Below, one piece after another: positions 8,536 through 17,938 of a DNA stretch of 64,000 nt. Position 1 is the stretch's first letter; each line of letters opens with the position of its first letter. The translations under genes were made by a program, and so were the position numbers. Source of the stretch: Nostoc flagelliforme FACHB-838 (GTDB taxonomy: Bacteria; Cyanobacteriota; Cyanobacteriia; Cyanobacteriales; Nostocaceae); the NCBI RefSeq assembly GCF_014698065.1, contig NZ_JACJSI010000028.1:1-64000 (forward strand), given 5' to 3'. Below the pieces are notes generated by a model. It searched no databases. It was not told the DNA's origin and worked only from the letters and a program-made list of their open reading frames with translations.

Positions 8536-9000
8536 TTACCACTGGGAAAAAGGGTGTTTTACTAAATTACTGTTGAAATATCTGGCATCATCAGAAACTT
8601 CTTGCCCAATCCAGGTTGGTAGTTCAATTTGTTGATTTTCATCACTAAGTTCAACTTCTGCTAATATTAATCCTTTATTAACACCATCAAACTCATCTAT
8701 TTCCCAAATTAAACCACGCCACTCTATTTTATATCTAACTTTTTCTATAAAGGGACGTTCGCACAACGTCTCAAGCATTTCTTGAGCATCTTCAACAGGA
8801 ATAGGGTACTCAAACTCTAGTCTTGAATATTTAATACTGGGGCCTTTAATTGTCAAATAACTTTTTTTTCCTACTACACGTATACGTACAGCCACTTTGT
8901 CTTGTGTGGCAATGTATCCTTGACGATAGACACTGCCTTCAGCTAATCCTCTCCAGCTATCTCCTAAAACTAAATATTTCCGTTCTATTTCTTTCGCCAT
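8536..9000 (-). CDS. CYTH-domain protein, probable triphosphatase
   Basis: A 154-residue, single-domain CYTH protein. The N-terminal MAKEIERKYLV has the diagnostic ExExK metal/phosphate-binding motif (residues 4-8). Further basic and acidic residues follow along the tunnel fold: RQGYIA, VRIRVVGKKSYLTIKG, the EFEYPIP strand, and IDEFDG with LAEVEL near the end. Bacterial members hydrolyse inorganic triphosphate or thiamine triphosphate. The length fits the short bacterial class of about 155 residues. It is isolated on the minus strand. The family is certain, the exact substrate is not. Confidence 0.9.
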   Translation of the reverse strand: MAKEIERKYLVLGDSWRGLAEGSVYRQGYIATQDKVAVRIRVVGKKSYLTIKGPSIKYSRLEFEYPIPVEDAQEMLETLCERPFIEKVRYKIEWRGLIWEIDEFDGVNKGLILAEVELSDENQQIELPTWIGQEVSDDARYFNSNLVKHPFSQW

Positions 9001-9084
9001 TTTATCTATTTGCTTTTATGTATGAAACAAGAGTATGCTTATAAACTAAATATTATCAACTTAATCGGAATTTTTATATTCTGT

Positions 9085-9114
9085 AGTAGGGGCGCAAGGC
9101 CTTGCGCCCCTACT
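9085..9114. repeat. Perfect 30-bp palindrome
   Basis: AGTAGGGGCGCAAGG followed directly by its reverse complement. This GC-rich palindrome type (containing GGGGCGCAAGGCCTTGCGCC) is frequent between genes in cyanobacteria. Confidence 0.75.
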
Positions 9115-9217
9115 TCTAGTTGGAGCAATAACGATTAGCTCTCCTTTGACAGTTAGTTTTAATTGTAAGCCTCAGCTAGCAAGTGCTTACTAAATTAACT
9201 ACTCGTAAGAACTGTAA

Positions 9218-9393
9218 AGGGATGCAGTAAAGGTTACGACTGGCTGGGTATTGGTGGCAAACTTATAGCTAATATTAATGGATGAACCGACAGTCTGGCT
9301 GGATGTATCGGTTCAGGCGAGATTATTGAACTTGTTGCGATCGCCAGTACGTAATTTTCATCTCAGTGTGATTGTAGTAACACACGATTGCTG
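9218..9393 (+). pseudogene. phnK: Fragment of phnK (C-P lyase ABC-type subunit)
   Basis: From 9269 the plus strand reads LILMDEPTVWLDVSVQARLL then NLLRSPVRNFHLSVIVVTHD then a stop. This is the Walker B to H-loop stretch of PhnK (family pattern MDEPTGGLDVSVQARLLDLL, VTHD). Just before it, in another frame at 9219-9240, GMQ-stop-RLRLAG matches the signature-distal GMQQRLQIAR of the same protein. With a stop, a frameshift and no ends, it is a remnant. PhnK belongs to the phosphonate C-P lyase core complex. Confidence 0.7.
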
Positions 9394-9421
9394 AAATTAG
9401 GGCTGAAAATAGAAGTTGCAA

Positions 9422-9536
9422 TGCGATCGCCAAGTTAAAAGAGTTGTATCGCATCTACCTGCGAGAACATTTATAGACACTTTCTCTCACCACCTTTTCT
9501 GGAGGCGAAAAGCAACGGGTGAATATCGGTTGCGCC
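9422..9536 (+). pseudogene. phnL: Fragment of phnL (C-P lyase ABC-type subunit)
   Basis: In one frame the DNA reads LKELYRIYLREHL-stop-TL, then SLTTFSGGEKQRVNIG. TFSGGExQRVNIA is the ABC signature of PhnL, and the preceding LREHL(W)xL fits the PhnL stretch before it. It follows the phnK fragment in normal operon order, with most of phnL deleted between. The stop at 9474-9476 and the missing flanks show it is dead. Confidence 0.65.
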
Positions 9537-9557
9537 CAATCCCCAATTCAAACATAT

Positions 9558-10244
9558 TTATATGCAATAACTCACCAAATTTTCTTTTTTAAGTTCTTCT
9601 TTCGCTAAAGCCAATGCTTGATGAGCATTTCTAAACTTTGTTTCATCTGTAAAATTCTGGCCAAAACGCTTTAAATAAGCTTCCAGATAACGAATACGTA
9701 AGTGTGGATCAGCCGGACTTTGAAGAAAGGGGAGGTCAGCTTCAACCATAAACCGGATAGCCAACAAGGGAATAGGGCTACGAAGTGGACGAAAGTTTGG
9801 GTTATGCAGACCAGGGCTTTCATTACGTTTATGAAATTCTCCTATCATCAATCCTGACTCAACAAACAAAGGCTTAAGTTTTTGTTGGATACTATCTATT
9901 TGTTTAGGAGCATCTTCTATATGAATGTCAGGAAAGATAAGTAAAAAAGCTTTGTTAATTGCTAATTCTTGCCCTTTAACATCCATCTCCAGAAAGATAT
10001 CTCGGTAACGTTCAACAATCTTTTCTAATTGCTCTGGATACAAATGTTTTGTGTGAATAACTGCCAAACGAATACTATTTGATTTGAGAGAGTGAGGTAC
10101 AAAAGGACAAACTGCGCCGGTTCTTCCTAACTTAGGATGAGGTCTTCCTAAAAAATTTTTAACCCACTCCATAATTTCAATTAAGTAAGGAAGGTCTTCG
10201 TGCCGCTGGAGTTGTTCGATTTCACGAGTTGTATATAGTTGCAT
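9558..10244 (-). CDS. DUF6875-like conserved hypothetical protein
   Basis: A 228-residue soluble protein. The N-terminal FLGRPHPKLGRTGAVCPFVP, with its single Cys, and the later LMIGEFHKRNESPGLHN and FRPLRSPIPLLAIRFMVEAD are what I associate with the DUF6875 family, whose members often lie in secondary-metabolite loci. That assignment is from memory and only moderately sure. The C-terminal part (about 185-225) is helical and basic. Here the gene stands alone between phn debris and an 820-bp AT-rich gap, so context gives no role. Confidence 0.7.
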   Translation of the reverse strand: MQLYTTREIEQLQRHEDLPYLIEIMEWVKNFLGRPHPKLGRTGAVCPFVPHSLKSNSIRLAVIHTKHLYPEQLEKIVERYRDIFLEMDVKGQELAINKAFLLIFPDIHIEDAPKQIDSIQQKLKPLFVESGLMIGEFHKRNESPGLHNPNFRPLRSPIPLLAIRFMVEADLPFLQSPADPHLRIRYLEAYLKRFGQNFTDETKFRNAHQALALAKEELKKENLVSYCI

Positions 10245-11067
10245 GAGATTGAGTGAAACAGGTAATTTTTTAAGTCTGAATCCAAAATTAGTTTTGCAGG
10301 CTTACGTGCCTAAAGCTAATTATTAACTAAGTAAAAAAGCAAGCTTTTATCAAGCTCTTATCAAGCATTAATATTTTTTCACGTTGTGTTTGTCTGTAGC
10401 TTTGAGCAGATAAAAAGACTTTATCATTTTGATGAATTTAAATAAATTTACGCCACTAAAGACACGAACACCTTTTGCACCAAGCACTTGTGTTTATTAT
10501 AGATTTGGCACTTTAACTAGGTTACAGATGTATTATCCAGCAGATGCTCCTAATTTTTTATACTCTTAAGCTTCTATTATTTTTGGCAAAAATATTATAA
10601 AGTTTATGCGTAGATAGTTATTTTTACTGTAAAAATTTAGTATTGCTTTAATAGCAACCATGAGTTTAATATCAAGTTTGTATAAACTTGTTTAGTTAAA
10701 TATATAGATTCAATAAACTAACAGCAACCATGAGTTTAATATCAAGTTAGTATATTTTTTTTCAAATAAATATATGAACTCGATAAATAATAAATGGAAG
10801 TAATACTAATTTTGTATGAAGTTGCATAGAATCAAAAGGCTAGAAAGTATGCTTGGCAATCATTCCAGCTTTCTGTAGTTTCATGCAGCTTCACAATAAT
10901 TTGGTATAAGCTATAATACTGTTTGCCACGACAACCAAAGAGATTAAGAATATTTCCTCCCAAATAATAGTCGCCATTAATAAGATGGTTTCAGTTTCAG
11001 AAATGCTGAAACGCATAGATTAAAAAAGCTGATTAAGCTTGTATTGATAGCTTTTTGGCGTTAGGGA
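10245..11067. other. Long AT-rich intergenic region with imperfect 80-bp duplication
   Basis: No credible gene. A 26-bp sequence containing GCAACCATGAGTTTAATATC occurs at 10653-10678 and again at 10733-10758, with partly similar DNA after each copy (period 80 bp). Near 10835-10895 are short inverted pieces (GCTTTCTGTAGTTTCATGCA region). Nothing else is recognised. Confidence 0.5.
10653..10758. repeat. Direct repeat, 26 bp, period 80
   Basis: Identical 26-bp copies at 10653-10678 and 10733-10758. The following 40 bp are similar but diverged. Possibly a duplicated regulatory or non-coding RNA segment. Confidence 0.7.
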
Positions 11068-11916
11068 TTATAACCAGAACTGTCGATAATCTTCGACATA
11101 CTGCCGTATGGTTAGCGGTGAACGATTAAGCAATTGCTGTGTATCAGATGTAATGTTGCCTGCTAATCCTAAACGAGCGGTAGTGTAGATTGCTATCATT
11201 ATTAAAACAAAATCCATTGGCAACCCAGATAAGCGCATTTGTCGAACAAACTTTAGTAAAGAGGGATTGTACCGTATCGATTTACCTAAAACCGATGTGA
11301 AGATGTCTGCTACTTCGTAATAGGTTAAGGCTTCTGTACCCGTAAGGGGATATGCTTTTCCCTGATGCCCATCTTCAATTAAAGTACGAACTGCAACGGC
11401 AGCAATATCCCGCACATCAATGAAACTTGTTTTGCCATTACCAGCTGGCATTAGCAATTCACCACGAGCTTTGATGTCTTCTCTGTGTATGGTATTAAGA
11501 TTTTGCATAAAAAAGCTGGCCCGTAAAAAGGTAGCTCTAATGCCCAATTGGTTGATATAGCGTTCAATTTTAGAGTGCGGCACAAAAGGGTTACGTTCGG
11601 CTCCCAGTATTGAAAGAAATACGATATGCTCAACGCCTGCAAGTTTTGCAGCATTTAAGACTGGGGCAATTTGTTGGCGAACGTTATTCAGGGCAGGCGG
11701 ACGCACTAAAAAAAGTTTATTGACTTGAAGAAAAGCACGATCAAAGGTGTCGGGCTTGGTAAAGTCGAACGGGACGCTCTGAATATTGCTGCCTAATATC
11801 TGTTTAGCGCTGTTTGGATTTCTAACTGCGGCACAGACATCACAATTTTGGGATAGTAGTAAGCGAAAAACTTCTTGACCGACATTTCCAGTAGCACCCG
11901 TCACTAAAATTTTCAT
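11068..11916 (-). CDS. NmrA/NAD(P)-binding atypical SDR reductase
   Basis: The 282-residue protein starts with a Rossmann fold, MKILVTGATGNVGQEVF (GxxGxxG at residues 7-13). AAVRNP at about 30-35 indicates NADP(H) preference. FLSILGAERNPFVPHSKIE and TSFIDVRDIAAVAV follow, typical of NmrA-like/TMR-family proteins. There is no classical YxxxK catalytic pair, as usual for this atypical SDR group. Members act as NAD(P)H:quinone-type reductases or redox sensors. The gene stands alone with long AT-rich gaps on both sides, so the substrate is unknown. Confidence 0.88.
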   Translation of the reverse strand: MKILVTGATGNVGQEVFRLLLSQNCDVCAAVRNPNSAKQILGSNIQSVPFDFTKPDTFDRAFLQVNKLFLVRPPALNNVRQQIAPVLNAAKLAGVEHIVFLSILGAERNPFVPHSKIERYINQLGIRATFLRASFFMQNLNTIHREDIKARGELLMPAGNGKTSFIDVRDIAAVAVRTLIEDGHQGKAYPLTGTEALTYYEVADIFTSVLGKSIRYNPSLLKFVRQMRLSGLPMDFVLIMIAIYTTARLGLAGNITSDTQQLLNRSPLTIRQYVEDYRQFWL

Positions 11917-12408
11917 CAGAATCAGCTAAGTAATCGAACAAAAATATTTACAGTAATTGTGTAATTAATTATGTCTGACTACTTATTCCTGTTGGAGCGT
12001 ACTGAAACTTAGTCATCAATAACACTGGAAGTTATCACCGAAGATATATAAAGAAAGTTATTAATTTACAAAAGCTACCGGGCAATCTATTGAGAGCCAT
12101 TTAACATTTAATTGTAAATTATTTAATAAAATTAAAACATTCAGGCATATCTTGAACAAGCATCTAATTGCTGAGATCAGAACAGGAAAACACATTTATA
12201 TATGAGTATATTCATTGGTATATAAGGAGGTGATCTGAAAAAATCATCTGCCAACAGTTATAAGTTAGTGATAGTTTATAGCGATCGCAACAAATCAGCC
12301 CATCCATGCCCTCTGGCTCCAATTAATAAGCTAATGAGCATTTAAATTGCATAAAAGCAAGCTTATAGCGGTTCCCATTCAAATGCGGTACAAATTATAT
12401 CGCAAGGT

Positions 12409-12432
12409 GTAGGGGGCATGCCGTGCCCCTAC
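12409..12432. repeat. GTAGGGG palindrome
   Basis: GTAGGGGGCATGCCGTGCCCCTAC is a nearly perfect 24-bp inverted repeat. It sits just left of the MITE-like element at 12446 and may belong to one composite repeat. Confidence 0.6.
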
Positions 12433-12445
12433 GGGTGTACCTCAC

Positions 12446-12615
12446 GTAAGAGGATGTTTGAAAAGTATTTCTCTGTAAATTTAGGCACTTTTGATCCCCC
12501 CTAACCCCCCTTAAAAAGGGGGGAACCAGAGTCAAAGTCCCCCTTTTTAAGGGGGATTTAGGGGGATCTAAAACTTTTGATACCGACAAGAGGACTTTTC
12601 AAACAACCTCTAAGT
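12446..12615. mobile_element. MITE-like element with nested inverted repeats
   Basis: Outer ends AGAGGATGTTTGAAAAGT (12449-12466) and ACTTTTCAAACAACCTCT (12595-12612) are inverted copies with one mismatch. Inside are GATCCCCCCTAACCCCCCTT and its inverted partner ending GGGGGATTTAGGGGGATC, a repeat found widely in cyanobacteria. It encodes no protein; the short ORF across it is an artefact. The rest of the 760-bp gap 11917-12678 shows no gene. Confidence 0.7.
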
Positions 12616-12678
12616 GAGAAACGCTATATAGCCGCTTACTACAAACGAATCAATCTGGAAAAATGAATAACAATTAGC

Positions 12679-13722
12679 TTATCTTATTAATTCTGATAAC
12701 ATCTGCTCAAGAATATCTTCCATAATTTCTTCGTCTAAGGCGTGCAAACTTGGTGGCCCAGCGAGGAATTCTTTGATAGTGATCTTCTGTTCTCTAAAGT
12801 CCTTGACAAAATCCCGAATCTGAGAAACAACGTTAATTTGATTGTCTATTGTTTCTACCATAATAGCCATAGAGTCAATGCCTTTTTTAGCAGCTTTACG
12901 AGAATCGGAAACCATCGTTCCTTCGGGAGTATTTTTTGCCAAACGTAGTTCCCGTTTCAAGTTTTCATATTGAGTGAGGAGAATTTGGTTTTGTTGAGAA
13001 AGAGTTCGACATTTCCGAGTTAAATCATCCTCGCTATTATTGTCAATAACTTCCCCAACTTGCTGAAGTAGCTCAATTTCTAAAAGTCTTGCTAAATCAC
13101 CTTCTTGGTAGGCTTGATTGATTGATTTCATGATTTCTGTATAATATTTCTGTGTCTCGTTGTCTTTTACCTTGTCAGGGTGAAAGATTTCAGCTAACCT
13201 CAGAAATGTTTCACGAATTTTTCTTTTATCTTCTGTTCTAGCTCCAGACTGAGATTTTACAGACTCTTGTGTTTGCCAATGTTCATAGCCCTCTTCAGCA
13301 GTTTCTCTTGAAAAATCGGATTCGGGATTGTCAGACAATTCGTCTAGCTCTGTATTGAAGTGTTTGTGACTCGGTTTAAGACTAATAATCCCCGTCAACT
13401 GAAGATTAAGATAAACTGCCTCTATATTTTTGAGGGTTTGTTTCCCAAACTTTCTAGTAGTAAAAATTTCATCAAATAGAGCATGGATATCCTGGTCTAA
13501 CTCAGCCATTTTTTGAAAACTGGGACTGGCTTTATGCAACATTTCTGTTGCAAAAATTCGCGTTTGCTCAACAAAGTTCTTCAGTTCTGTGCGCTTTCTC
13601 TTAATCTGTTTAAGTAGCGATTGGTGTTCTTTTTCTAGAAACTGTAAGCGGATATGTAATTGCGAAAGAGCTAGTGGAGTTGCTTTAGTTGAGTGTGATG
13701 GAGGTGGAGTTTTTCGAGGCAT
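12679..13722 (-). CDS. J-domain (DnaJ-like) co-chaperone protein
   Basis: A 347-residue protein with an N-terminal coiled coil (about 18-70, LEKEHQSLLKQIKRKRTELK). A J-domain lies at about 160-215, with the HPDK tetrad near residue 182 (EIFHPDKVK), preceded by RETFLRLA and followed by IMKSINQAYQEGDL. After it come another coiled coil (about 230-265) and a helical tail. HPDK marks stimulation of an Hsp70 (DnaK) ATPase. There is no Gly/Phe or zinc-finger region, so it is a type III J protein, probably a specialised partner. The client is unknown. Confidence 0.87.
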   Translation of the reverse strand: MPRKTPPPSHSTKATPLALSQLHIRLQFLEKEHQSLLKQIKRKRTELKNFVEQTRIFATEMLHKASPSFQKMAELDQDIHALFDEIFTTRKFGKQTLKNIEAVYLNLQLTGIISLKPSHKHFNTELDELSDNPESDFSRETAEEGYEHWQTQESVKSQSGARTEDKRKIRETFLRLAEIFHPDKVKDNETQKYYTEIMKSINQAYQEGDLARLLEIELLQQVGEVIDNNSEDDLTRKCRTLSQQNQILLTQYENLKRELRLAKNTPEGTMVSDSRKAAKKGIDSMAIMVETIDNQINVVSQIRDFVKDFREQKITIKEFLAGPPSLHALDEEIMEDILEQMLSELIR

Positions 13723-13818
13723 ATATATAAAATTGATAATTTATTAACAAGGGTATAGGCTATCAGTAGAACCAGAATAAAAAACTTTACAAGGTATAGA
13801 GCAAGTATTTTTTATAAA

Positions 13819-13908
13819 AGACATCTCCAGAAATTAAATATGCATTATCCATAACCCTTATAGAGATGTAGTAGTGCTACGTCTCTATATTCATTTTTGA
13901 AGATGTCT
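13819..13908. repeat. 90-bp MITE-like repeat, copy 1
   Basis: The ends are AGACATCT (13819-13826) and AGATGTCT (13901-13908), inverted. The body TTATCCATAACCCTTATAGA is shared with 31397-31480, and the left end with 34285-34321. It looks non-coding and mobilised in trans. Confidence 0.75.
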
Positions 13909-14060
13909 AAAAAAGATTTTACCAGACACGTAGTGCGTTCGCCCTACAGCCCTTTGGGAATCCTACCGCGGGGCGTAATCGCGCAAAAACTTAGCGCTTA
14001 AGGACTTCCAGTTAAAAACATATCCCATCCGTGCAGTATGTGCCTAGGGATACGCAGAGT

Positions 14061-14104
14061 TGTTGGCGCAGCCTCTAGTAGAAAAGAGGCTACGCTATCC
14101 GAGG
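14061..14104. repeat. Small dispersed repeat pair in gap 13723-14183
   Basis: GTTGGCGCAGCCTCT and, inverted, AGAGGCTACGC flank a short spacer, the usual composition of Nostoc small dispersed repeats. The rest of this 460-bp gap holds the 90-bp repeat and no gene. Confidence 0.5.
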
Positions 14105-14183
14105 AAACTGACCTTCAGGAAACTCTTGGCAATACACTGGCTCCCCTACAAAAAAATTGGATATTTTTTTAATTGGAAGTCCC

Positions 14184-15857
14184 TTATTTGCCAACAAATT
14201 CTTTCACCACTGCCATAGCATCAGGAGGAATCTGCGTAATTAAGCGAAATGGGAATGCAGTCGTTGAAGCAAACTGGGCATAATCTGATGTCAGAAAGAC
14301 AGCATAGTTTTTAGCTTCTGGAGTCATCTGGAAAGCAAAGGCCAAAGCTATAGCTTTAACGTACTTGCGGACATCAGCGGCTTGTTCACCTACAATTTCA
14401 CCGCCACTAATCGGTGTATTTGGTTGTCCTATCTGATCCAAAGTTGTACTAGGGTCTTTTACACTCAGATGAGTAGCCCCAACTATACCAACTAGCCACT
14501 TTGGAGATGGGATTTTGTCAAATCCCACAATTTGTTCAGTTAAAGCTGGGGTGGTTTTATCTGCGGAACCTGCTAACACTAGGGTAGGAACTTGCACCTT
14601 AGTTAATCCAGTTTCGCCAAAGATCAGAGAAGTTGTAGGATTGAGTGCGATCACCTGTTTGATTCTGGTATCCCGTAGTTGATAGCTATTTTCTGGCAGT
14701 TGTTGAGCGATACACTGAATATTTTCTCCCAGACTCAAGATAGTTAAGTTCTCTTTACAACGTTGTTTGAGACGTTCCAGTTGTAACTCGGCTCCAGCAA
14801 GTGCTAAAGCTGTACTACCGCCCAAAGAATAGCCAATAACCATCGCTTTATTAGTTGCAAGTTTCCCTCGCAACGGATGATTAGCTGTTTGGTTGAGCTT
14901 TTCTAATTCGTCGAGGAGAAAACTAATATCTTGAGGGCGATACAAAAACTCCTGAGGCTTCATGACTCTGGTTTTGCCTTGTAATGCTGAATTAGTATTT
15001 GCCTCATTACTACCAGGATGTTCTAAAGCTGCTACTACATAACCGTGGGATGCTAAATGTTCAGCCAGGTAACGCAAATCTGTGCGGACTGACCCAAAGC
15101 CGTGAGAAAAGACAATTACGGGTTTGTCGGCAGTTGCAGCAGTTGAAGAGTAAATATCAACTGGAATTTTACGGTCGCGCTTTTGGTCATTCAGGCTGAG
15201 GTTGAGTACTTTTACTTGAGCTACTCCCGGCTGGCTGGGGTCAAAAGGAAAAGCAATCTGCGGTGTTCTGGGGTCGAGTTGGGGAGCGATGTCTGACGAC
15301 AAGCCGTTACGGGTCAACGCTAGCATAAATTGTTGGGTGCGCCAGAAAGTTGTATTCAAACTCCCTACAACAACGAAAGCTTTTGGCAAATCAATTTCTA
15401 AGCGTTTACTGGGATAAGCAGCAATAAAACTCAGTATGGAAAGACCCTGCGGTGCAGTAGCACCTAGTACCAATCCTGCTCTCAGTGCTTGTACTCCAGC
15501 TTTATCCTTTCGGGCTAAGGCAGTAGCGAAATCATTGAGAATAGTTGTGCCAATCTGAGTATTAATTAACTTATCAAGTGTGACAACATTCATCGGTATA
15601 TTCATCCCCAACGCTGCCAAGAAAGAGCGTCGTTGTTCTTCAGATAATCCTTGAGTGTAAGACTGCAAACTCTCAGGTAATTCCCCAGTTTTTGCAGCTT
15701 TTTGCAACTCAGCAAGAGAGATGGATTCTGTAAATAAACCCAGACGCACAACAACTGTGTCAGCCGCAGTGGCCGAAGTATTTGCCCCGAACTGTGTAAG
15801 TATAATTGCGCTAAAGAAACCCGCAACTGCCTTAAGACTTCCCCAACTTATTCTCAT
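14184..15857 (-). CDS. Secreted alpha/beta hydrolase with DUF1400 N-terminus
   Basis: The 557-residue product begins with a signal peptide (hydrophobic AVAGFFSAIILTQFG, cut near TSATA-A). Residues about 35-165 are the DUF1400-type domain found before hydrolases in cyanobacteria. From about 245 comes the alpha/beta hydrolase fold: VIVFSHGFGS (oxyanion loop), nucleophile elbow GYSLGGS (Ser near residue 341), a late acid in AGSADKTTP, and the histidine in GATHLSV (near 463). It is probably a periplasmic lipase/esterase or dienelactone-hydrolase-like enzyme. The substrate is not predictable. It is a single gene between repeat-rich gaps. Confidence 0.88.
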   Translation of the reverse strand: MRISWGSLKAVAGFFSAIILTQFGANTSATAADTVVVRLGLFTESISLAELQKAAKTGELPESLQSYTQGLSEEQRRSFLAALGMNIPMNVVTLDKLINTQIGTTILNDFATALARKDKAGVQALRAGLVLGATAPQGLSILSFIAAYPSKRLEIDLPKAFVVVGSLNTTFWRTQQFMLALTRNGLSSDIAPQLDPRTPQIAFPFDPSQPGVAQVKVLNLSLNDQKRDRKIPVDIYSSTAATADKPVIVFSHGFGSVRTDLRYLAEHLASHGYVVAALEHPGSNEANTNSALQGKTRVMKPQEFLYRPQDISFLLDELEKLNQTANHPLRGKLATNKAMVIGYSLGGSTALALAGAELQLERLKQRCKENLTILSLGENIQCIAQQLPENSYQLRDTRIKQVIALNPTTSLIFGETGLTKVQVPTLVLAGSADKTTPALTEQIVGFDKIPSPKWLVGIVGATHLSVKDPSTTLDQIGQPNTPISGGEIVGEQAADVRKYVKAIALAFAFQMTPEAKNYAVFLTSDYAQFASTTAFPFRLITQIPPDAMAVVKEFVGK

Positions 15858-16393
15858 AAATATTTATACCAAGTGTTACTTACGGGAATATAACGGATAT
15901 TTGTGTATTTGACTACTCTATTAATTCCCTAGAAATAAAAGTAGATTTTTTCCTGAACTTTATAGCGATGTCTACGACGGGCAACACCTACGTTCTGATC
16001 TCCTCAAAGTATCTACTAACACGAAGAAAGTTACATTAAAAGCGACGAATTGTAGAATTCATCACAGCTAAAAATTTAAGCCTAAATTCAGTGTTGACAG
16101 CCACAAAAACCCGATTGTTTCTCCGGTAGGTTTAATAGTGTAACAGCAACAATCCAAAATTCTTTATCCAGTGCAACCAGATTTTATATATGGAATAAAT
16201 CTAAAATCTAAAATCCTAAATTGAGTGATTGTAAGTTTTTATCACAGAAATGTTTGAGCGATCGCTTCATATTTTGTCTTTGCCCTTTAGAGCGTGTTGC
16301 AGGGGTGTTGTAGGTAGATAGTCTTACTGTTGTAGCTGCACTATCATTACTCATCAAATTCTACCAGCCGCATCAAAAATCTTCATTAGCTTT
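15858..16393. other. Intergenic stretch without recognised features
   Basis: About 535 bp with one HIP1 octamer near 16258 and short AT-rich runs. I see no gene, hairpin or repeat that can be supported. Confidence 0.4.
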
Positions 16394-16846
16394 ATGCGTC
16401 ACAGACTCCGCTATATTTTAATTTTGCTTCTCTCTCTGAGTATTATTACACTGTGGTGGCCTGTGAATGATTCTGATTGCAATCTCGACGATTTTTTAGC
16501 ATCAAAAACTACAAATTTCCAAGTATATGCTACTAAAGTTGTTGTTCAGCCGTGGCGTGGTCGTCACCATGTGTATGGAATCTTTATGATTCCTGATAAA
16601 TACAAACAATCTCCATTTTTTGTAGTCAGAGTTAAAGATGCTGGCAGTTATTGTTCCTACCAATTCGGTCATAAAAATAATTTTGATAATATATTTGCTG
16701 AACCAGAAACTTATCTGGTGAGAAAGTTTATTAGAACTCGAACATCTTTGCGGCTCATTCTCCAAGGTTTGTACTTCCAACTCAATGATAAACAGAACTG
16801 GACGTTGACTTTCCCGGAACCAAAAGTTAGTCAACCTAATTCGTAA
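16394..16846 (+). CDS. Hypothetical membrane-anchored or secreted protein
   Basis: A 150-residue protein with a basic start and one hydrophobic segment (YILILLLSLSIITLWW, residues 7-22) that would export or anchor it. The rest is rich in aromatic and basic residues (HHVYGIFMIPDKYKQSPFFV, SLRLILQGLYFQL), with two cysteines (about 29 and 80). No family is recognised. It is monocistronic. Confidence 0.6.
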   Translation: MRHRLRYILILLLSLSIITLWWPVNDSDCNLDDFLASKTTNFQVYATKVVVQPWRGRHHVYGIFMIPDKYKQSPFFVVRVKDAGSYCSYQFGHKNNFDNIFAEPETYLVRKFIRTRTSLRLILQGLYFQLNDKQNWTLTFPEPKVSQPNS

Positions 16847-17104
16847 TTATAACCCCATGTCTCTTTGTGGGGCGTGTCGTAGGCAAATAAATATGGTAAT
16901 TAATATAAATAGAGCATAACAAGTAGGGTAATAACGCTTTTTGGAAAATGAGATGTGACAATAAACTATCAAAACTTTACCGAAATATAGCCAGTTAGAT
17001 AGAGTAATTACGCAATTTTGTACTCTATCTACTGGCTTTGCTGTTTTTAATGAGAGAATTTAGAAAACTCTAGCTAGCTTCGCTTGGGCTATAGATCGTT
17101 CATG

Positions 17105-17845
17105 TTAAGTCAGAGTGATAAACGAGAAGTCTTGAGGCGAAAATTTAGCCTGATTAGACAAGCTTGTAAGATTAGTCAGATTCGCCAAAACGCTGATTGG
17201 GCCGGCATCAGCTAAATCACTAGAATACACTACTCTTGAAATGCCAAGTGTAGAGTTGTAATAAACAAATAATCCTGCATCTGATGTAATAGCATTGTTG
17301 TTAGCAATGGCTTTGGCAGCAGCGGCAGCATTTGGAAATGCATCCAGCAGTACTAGTACATTGGGATTACCCGATAGTTTAGAGCTAACGCCTTCCTTAT
17401 ATTTGACGCGCTCACCAAAACCAAGTCCGAGTTGCCCAGTTTCAAAGACGAAATCATCTACACCGATTTGGTAGTCAGTAATTCTATCTGGCTGATTCAA
17501 CACACCAATACCGTTGGCACCTCGTGCCGGAAAGCCGTTAGGAAAGAGGATATCTGCGTAATCGAAAGTATCTTTACCAGCTCCACCTGTGAGTGTATCA
17601 ATCCCAAAACCACCAGCTAAGAAATCGTTGCCATTATCGCCTTTTAAAATGTCATTGCCCTGCTCGCCAACTAAGAAATCGTCGCCATTACCGCCTCTTA
17701 AAATGTCATTGCCCTTATCACCGTAGAGGTAATCATTTCCATCCCTACCTTCAAGAGTGTCATTTCCCGCTCTGCCACTAATAAAGTCATTTTTGGCTGT
17801 GCCAAACAAGGCATTATTGCCGTTATTTCCAGTAATGTCTGCCAT
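17105..17845 (-). CDS. RTX-type calcium-binding repeat protein
   Basis: Of 246 residues, about 10-95 are tandem nonapeptide RTX repeats (GNDTLEGRDGNDYLYGDKG, GGNGDDFLVGEQGND), which form a calcium-loaded beta-roll. The remainder carries a DRITDYQIGVDDFVF segment and a C-terminal beta domain seen in cyanobacterial repeat proteins. There is no N-terminal signal peptide, as expected for type I secretion, where the signal is at the C-terminus. No enzymatic domain is fused to it. The probable location is outside the cell or the sheath. No secretion genes are adjacent. Confidence 0.88.
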   Translation of the reverse strand: MADITGNNGNNALFGTAKNDFISGRAGNDTLEGRDGNDYLYGDKGNDILRGGNGDDFLVGEQGNDILKGDNGNDFLAGGFGIDTLTGGAGKDTFDYADILFPNGFPARGANGIGVLNQPDRITDYQIGVDDFVFETGQLGLGFGERVKYKEGVSSKLSGNPNVLVLLDAFPNAAAAAKAIANNNAITSDAGLFVYYNSTLGISRVVYSSDLADAGPISVLANLTNLTSLSNQAKFSPQDFSFITLT

Positions 17846-17938
17846 AGTTATCCTTTACGCTTGCAAATTTATCTCTTGTGAACTGTATTGATCGTAGAGA
17901 TTCAACAAAACATAAACATCTGAAAAACGTCTCGAATC

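Noticed and set aside
12224-12234. TAAGGAGGTGA, like a perfect ribosome-binding site or 16S rRNA 3' end
   Set aside because: No start codon or ORF follows within reach and no rRNA sequence flanks it; taken as chance.
12395-12589. Short minus-strand ORF over the CCCCCCTTAAAAAGGGGGG repeat
   Set aside because: It translates an inverted repeat element and has no ribosome site or protein-like composition.
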